The notes under the pieces were generated by a model. That model was not told the origin of the DNA and did no database searches. It saw only the letters and a list, made by a program, of their open reading frames with translations. DNA of 64,000 nt from Bacillota bacterium (GTDB lineage Bacteria; Bacillota; Clostridia; Christensenellales; SZUA-584), in NCBI GenBank assembly GCA_023410595.1, contig JAEYPO010000030.1, forward strand, positions 124,001-188,000, given 5' to 3'. Positions 60,431 through 64,000 of this stretch are shown piece by piece (positions within the stretch are counted from its first letter, which is position 1; each line of letters starts with the position of its first letter). The position numbers were made by a program, and so were the translations under genes.

Positions 60431-61939
60431 ATGAACAACCAAAATACGACGGATATCGATGATAAGGACAAGCTGCTTGCGGGCGATTTTACTTCTGAAA
60501 ATATTAAAAAGATATTCGCGGAAAGCACGGACATAGAGCACAGGGATATATTTATAAAAAACCGAGAAGAGCTTAAGGTAACGCTGTTCTATGTGGACGG
60601 CATGGCTGATCAGAAAACGATAAGCGACAATATCGTTTTCCCGCTCGCGCGCAGCCGCTGGTTTGATCACTGCTTAACGCAGCAGCAGGCTTACGACTTA
60701 TCCATAAACGGCGGCGTCGAAGCCTCGTCGATAAAAATTGTAAAAAGTTTGAAGGAAGCCATAGAGCTGATGCTCGTCGGTATGACGATACTCGTGTTCG
60801 ACAAGATAAAAAACGGATTTGTCGTAAATACGATAGGCTTTATAGACAAGCGAAGCATAACGACCGCGACAGAAGAGAATACGTACCGCAGCGGCAAAGA
60901 CAGCTTTGTGGAAACGCTGCGCACCAACACCGCGACGCTGCGCAAGAAGATAAAGAGCCACAACTTTGTAATTGAAGAAGACACCGTAGGCAAGCAGAGC
61001 AGTTCGCGCTACGTTATAGCATATATGCACAACATATGCAACGACGAATTTGTCAAGGCGCTTAAGCAGCGTATAGCCGAAATAGACCAGGACAAGGTAA
61101 TGACGATACAGGACATATACACAAACGTCGTAAAAGAAAAGTATGTGCCTTTCCCCACCGCGATAATAACCGAGAAGCCCGACGTATGCTGTATGAGCAT
61201 TATGGAGGGCAAGATAGCCGTCATCGTGGAAGAACTGCCGTACGCGCTGCTGCTGCCCGCCGTGTTCGGCGACTTTTTTCAGGCGACTGCCGACTACGGC
61301 GAAAACTTCATCGTCGCTTCATTTTTCAGGATTATACGCTATGTATGCTTTCTCATAGGTCTAACGCTGCCCGGCTTTTTTGTCGCAGTAACGATGTTCC
61401 ATCCGGGTATGATACCCTACAGCCTCGCCATCAAGATAGCCGCGTCGCGCACCGGCGTACCGTTCAGCATGATAATAGAGGTGCTAATCATGTCGTTCGC
61501 TTTCTATGTGCTCATTCAGGCGAGCATGCAGATAAGCCGAGCCATAGGCGCTACGATATCTATAGTCGGCGGCCTCGTGCTCGGCCAGGCGGCCATAACG
61601 GCGGGCATAGTTTCCCCTGCCACGATAGTCGTAGTCGCAACGGCTTCCATCTGTTCAATGGCGGTGCCGAATAAGGAGGTCAACTCGGCGCTCTGGCTGT
61701 TCCAGCTTGTTTGCACTCTTTTCTCCGCCGTACTTGGGCTTATCGGCATGGTAATAACGCTGCTCATAATACTTTTCATGCTCGCAAAACTAAAGCCGTT
61801 AGGAGTACATTATCTTGCGCCTTATACCACGCTCCGTCCGCTTCAGCTTGACGATTCAATAGTGAAGTTTCCCGCGAGCTTAATAAAGCACAGGCCGTTA
61901 TACTTAGCCCCCAAAAACAAACGGAGGGTTCGCCAGTGA
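60431..61939 (+). CDS. GerA family germinant receptor A subunit
   Basis: A 502-residue spore germination protein. Residues 1-250 form the N-terminal soluble domain (ELKVTLFYVDGMADQKTISD; SIKIVKSLKEAIELMLVGMTI), and residues 255-470 the membrane domain with VPFPTAIITEKPD, LPYALLLPAVFGDFFQATADY and FHPGMIP, all conserved in GerA/GerKA proteins. It sits in the inner membrane of the spore and senses nutrients together with the B and C subunits. The ATG at 60431 has GAGG upstream; an ATG four codons earlier overlaps that site. It overlaps gerC by one base. Confidence 0.93.
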   Translation: MNNQNTTDIDDKDKLLAGDFTSENIKKIFAESTDIEHRDIFIKNREELKVTLFYVDGMADQKTISDNIVFPLARSRWFDHCLTQQQAYDLSINGGVEASSIKIVKSLKEAIELMLVGMTILVFDKIKNGFVVNTIGFIDKRSITTATEENTYRSGKDSFVETLRTNTATLRKKIKSHNFVIEEDTVGKQSSSRYVIAYMHNICNDEFVKALKQRIAEIDQDKVMTIQDIYTNVVKEKYVPFPTAIITEKPDVCCMSIMEGKIAVIVEELPYALLLPAVFGDFFQATADYGENFIVASFFRIIRYVCFLIGLTLPGFFVAVTMFHPGMIPYSLAIKIAASRTGVPFSMIIEVLIMSFAFYVLIQASMQISRAIGATISIVGGLVLGQAAITAGIVSPATIVVVATASICSMAVPNKEVNSALWLFQLVCTLFSAVLGLIGMVITLLIILFMLAKLKPLGVHYLAPYTTLRPLQLDDSIVKFPASLIKHRPLYLAPKNKRRVRQ

Positions 61940-63141
61940 TGATACGCAGGATACTTTTATTTATTATGGCCGCTGCCGCTGCTCTTGCCTCGGGGTGCAC
62001 GTTTCCCGAGTCTTATCCGATAGAGGAAGAGCAGAACATACTTATCGCAGGTATCGACATAGAAGGAGACGATATAGTGCTTACCGTGGTTGTAGACGCT
62101 GTCAGCCCGGGCGGCGAACCCGGAAAAGAGCAGATAGTATATAAGCTTTTTAAGACCACGGGAGCTACGGTATACGAGGCTGACGGCAAGCTTCACATGT
62201 TAATGGAGAAACGCCCCTCCTGGTATCACACAAAATACGTGCTGCTGGGAGAAGACGCCGCAAGGTCGGGCGTGGACCGGCTGCTCAGCTTTTTCAGCGA
62301 AGACGACGAGACGAGGCTGCTCTACCGCCTTGCGGTAGTAAAAGATATGACGGCGAGCGAATATCTTGAGCAGGCCAACACGGGTAAAGATGATCTAGCC
62401 GGCTATCTTGATACGCTTTTTTCCGCCGTGCACCAGACCGGAAAATCGCGGGAGATACATCTTATCAACTACGCCATATATAATCAGATTCCGTGGACAA
62501 GCATATATATGCCCGTGCTTCAGCTTGAAAAAAATCCTGTGCAGCCGAAAGGCTCAAAGGACGGCAGCGACAGCGAAAGCAGCAGCGGCGATTCGGGCAA
62601 GGAAAAACAACTGACGGCGCTCAACGGCTACGCTCTTTTCGACGGGGACAGACTGGCAGGATTTCTGGACGGCGAAATATCGCGCGGGCTAAATGTGCTC
62701 ACAAATGATGTCCAGAGTTCGGGCATGTCTGTCAAGTACAAGGATGGCAGCGGCGTGGGGCTCGAGCTTATCAGCTGCGATTCAAAAATAGAGCCCTGCT
62801 TCGATCCGCTGTCCGTCAACATCAGCGTGAACGTAAAAACCAACCTCGTGGAATACAACAAAGCTAACCCCATAGAAGCGCAAGATATTGTTTACCTTGA
62901 AAACCAGCAGAGCCAGCTTATCTGCGGCGAAATAACAAGCGCGATAAAGTGCATGCAGCAGCTTGGGTCGGATCCCGCCCGCATCATGGATTCGTTTTAT
63001 CATAAAGACCCCGTTAAATGGCAGACGATGCAAAGCGACTGGAAAAAGCTATTTTCAATGCTCAATGTCAGCATCAGTGTCAATTCCCAGATACAAAACA
63101 CATATGAGTTGAGCGAGCCAGTGGGCAGCGGAGGTGGCTGA
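61939..63141 (+). CDS. Ger(x)C family germinant receptor C subunit (lipoprotein)
   Basis: A 400-residue lipoprotein: signal peptide and lipobox ALASGC (Cys about 20), then the three Ger(x)C domains, with DIVLTVVVDAVSPGG, EKRPSWYHTKYVLLGEDAA and LTALNGYALFDGDRLAGFLDGE. A Ser/Asp-rich loop (about 200-225) is unusually long. The stop of gerA and this ATG overlap (TGATG). The protein is anchored on the outer side of the spore inner membrane and is needed for receptor function. Confidence 0.93.
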   Translation: MIRRILLFIMAAAAALASGCTFPESYPIEEEQNILIAGIDIEGDDIVLTVVVDAVSPGGEPGKEQIVYKLFKTTGATVYEADGKLHMLMEKRPSWYHTKYVLLGEDAARSGVDRLLSFFSEDDETRLLYRLAVVKDMTASEYLEQANTGKDDLAGYLDTLFSAVHQTGKSREIHLINYAIYNQIPWTSIYMPVLQLEKNPVQPKGSKDGSDSESSSGDSGKEKQLTALNGYALFDGDRLAGFLDGEISRGLNVLTNDVQSSGMSVKYKDGSGVGLELISCDSKIEPCFDPLSVNISVNVKTNLVEYNKANPIEAQDIVYLENQQSQLICGEITSAIKCMQQLGSDPARIMDSFYHKDPVKWQTMQSDWKKLFSMLNVSISVNSQIQNTYELSEPVGSGGG

Positions 63142-63144
63142 CGC

Positions 63145-63342
63145 ATGCTGATTATATTATGCATTTTCATACTTATATCGTTCTTCGAGGTAAGGGGCCT
63201 TTTTAAGCGAAAGGAAAAGCCTGAAGCTGTACTATTTATCATAATAGGCGCGGCCGCGGTTGCCTTAGGGGTATTTCTTATGCAGGTTACTGATTTTACG
63301 AGTTTTGCGAAAGTAATGCTCGATCTGTTTAATGTCGGCTAG
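63145..63342 (+). CDS. Small two-helix membrane protein of the ger operon (D-subunit-like)
   Basis: A 65-residue protein with two hydrophobic helices (MLIILCIFILISFFEV and AVLFIIIGAAAVALGVFLM) joined by a basic loop (RGLFKRKEKPE). It starts three bases after gerC and ends 10 bases before gerB. Some ger operons encode a fourth small membrane subunit (D) of this size and topology that modulates germination. Assignment rests on position and topology, not on sequence identity. Confidence 0.7.
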   Translation: MLIILCIFILISFFEVRGLFKRKEKPEAVLFIIIGAAAVALGVFLMQVTDFTSFAKVMLDLFNVG

Positions 63343-63352
63343 GAGGGCAGCG

Positions 63353-64000
63353 ATGAAAGACACAAGCAATCAGAAAATAACGTTACTGCAGGCGCTGCTC
63401 ATATTTGCCGTTATACGGCACACCGCCTCGATGCGTTATATATCGAGTACAACGGCCGACACCGCCCATCAGGCGGCGTGGCTTTCTATCATAGTAAGCA
63501 TGATAATCTACATACCGTTTTTTCTGATGCTTTTCGGGGTCGTTAAGAAATTTGAAGGCTATTCGCTTCACGATATATTCTGCAAGGTTTTCGGCAATGC
63601 AGCAGGCAAATCGCTGTGTGTGCTTTATATGCTTTGGCTTTTCATGTTGCTTGGACTTTATCTCAGATACTCCGGAGGCAATCTCGTAACCACAATATTC
63701 GTGGGAACAGACGAAAAGCTTATTATGTTTCTGGCGGTACTTATAGTCGGCATTATGCTCAGGTGGGGCATACAGGTGATATCGCGCATGAATAAGATAA
63801 TATTTGTGCTTATGGTCGCCCAATTCGTTATTACGCTTTTCTTTCTGTTCCCGAATTTTCAGCCCGCTTTAGTCACGCCGGTAAGCGCGCTCGATATAGT
63901 GCCGGTTGTTAAGTCTTCCGTCTATCCGCTTACGCTGCTCGCGTATTTAACGCCGCTTTTTGTATTCAACGACCAGATAGTATATGAAAAGAAAAACCGC
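63353..64000 (+). CDS. GerB family endospore germination permease (3' end cut by window edge)
   Basis: The first 216 residues of a germinant receptor B subunit of the APC transporter fold, out of about 365. Seen: KITLLQALLIFAVIRHTASMRYI, then five to six hydrophobic helices with WLSIIVSMIIYIPFFLMLFG and VYPLTLLAYLTPLFVFND. The B subunit binds the germinant. GGAGGG lies upstream of the ATG. The operon order A-C-D-B is seen in other Clostridia. Confidence 0.92.
   Translation, partial: MKDTSNQKITLLQALLIFAVIRHTASMRYISSTTADTAHQAAWLSIIVSMIIYIPFFLMLFGVVKKFEGYSLHDIFCKVFGNAAGKSLCVLYMLWLFMLLGLYLRYSGGNLVTTIFVGTDEKLIMFLAVLIVGIMLRWGIQVISRMNKIIFVLMVAQFVITLFFLFPNFQPALVTPVSALDIVPVVKSSVYPLTLLAYLTPLFVFNDQIVYEKKNR

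Overview
The window looks like chromosome of an endospore-forming member of the Clostridia (Bacillota). The evidence is a SipL-type DUF3794/LysM coat-morphogenesis protein (31.5 kb), a GerA/GerC/small-D/GerB germinant-receptor operon running off the right edge (60.4-64 kb), purine-rich Shine-Dalgarno sites, and Firmicutes-type families (LytTR/GHKL two-component pair, DegV, EFR1, UPF0316, DUF3794). Genus cannot be assigned from sequence alone. No rRNA, CRISPR array, phage module or transposase was seen.

Layout. (1) 0-4.1 kb: four short-chain dehydrogenases around an RpiR/SIS regulator, with divergent promoters in an AT-rich gap; probably a sugar or polyol catabolic locus. (2) 4.2-21.2 kb: a scarred cell-surface locus. 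It holds a lipoprotein remnant, a MalT/LuxR regulator and an LPXTG beta-helix adhesin that have both lost their 5' ends and meet head-to-head near 6715, a secreted helical protein with a 12-residue tandem repeat, a LemA-like protein, a secreted protein broken by a one-base frameshift, a LytTR/GHKL two-component system, a C-terminal phosphoesterase fragment, a TetR regulator and a 1684-residue beta-helix/Ig-like surface protein. (3) 21.4-31.3 kb: an MMPL exporter coupled to a secreted heptad-repeat protein, a DUF998-like membrane protein, a B12-binding radical SAM protein, and a GldA/permease/GldG ABC system whose ATPase has lost several catalytic motifs. (4) 31.5-41.8 kb: SipL-like protein, EFR1 ferredoxin-flavodoxin, a three-gene operon of small conserved proteins, an XRE membrane regulator, DegV, a PAP2-like protein and a MacB/FtsX-type ABC exporter. 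(5) 42.3-43.2 kb: tRNA-Ser(UGA) followed by two tandem copies of a 363/364-bp non-coding element bounded by copies of the tRNA 3' end. (6) 43.4-46.3 kb: D-aminoacylase, GT2 glycosyltransferase and a broken gtrA. (7) 46.5-53.8 kb: an eight-gene molybdenum operon covering uptake (modABC), cofactor synthesis (moaA, moaC, MOSC-MogA, MoeA-like) and a nucleotidyltransferase-ModE fusion. (8) 54.1-60.3 kb: DUF5050 lipoprotein, YdcZ-type transporter with divergent YeiL-like regulator, ZIP transporter, and an ABC exporter operon ending in its own TetR repressor, with two TTGACC-N4-GGTCAA operators upstream. (9) 60.4-64 kb: ger operon.

The strongest candidates for something undescribed are the tandem elements behind tRNA-Ser, small palindromic repeats that occur between genes and once in frame inside a radical SAM gene, and the catalytically altered GldA-like ATPase. 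The head-to-head truncation near 6.7 kb is either a real deletion between divergent genes or an assembly join.
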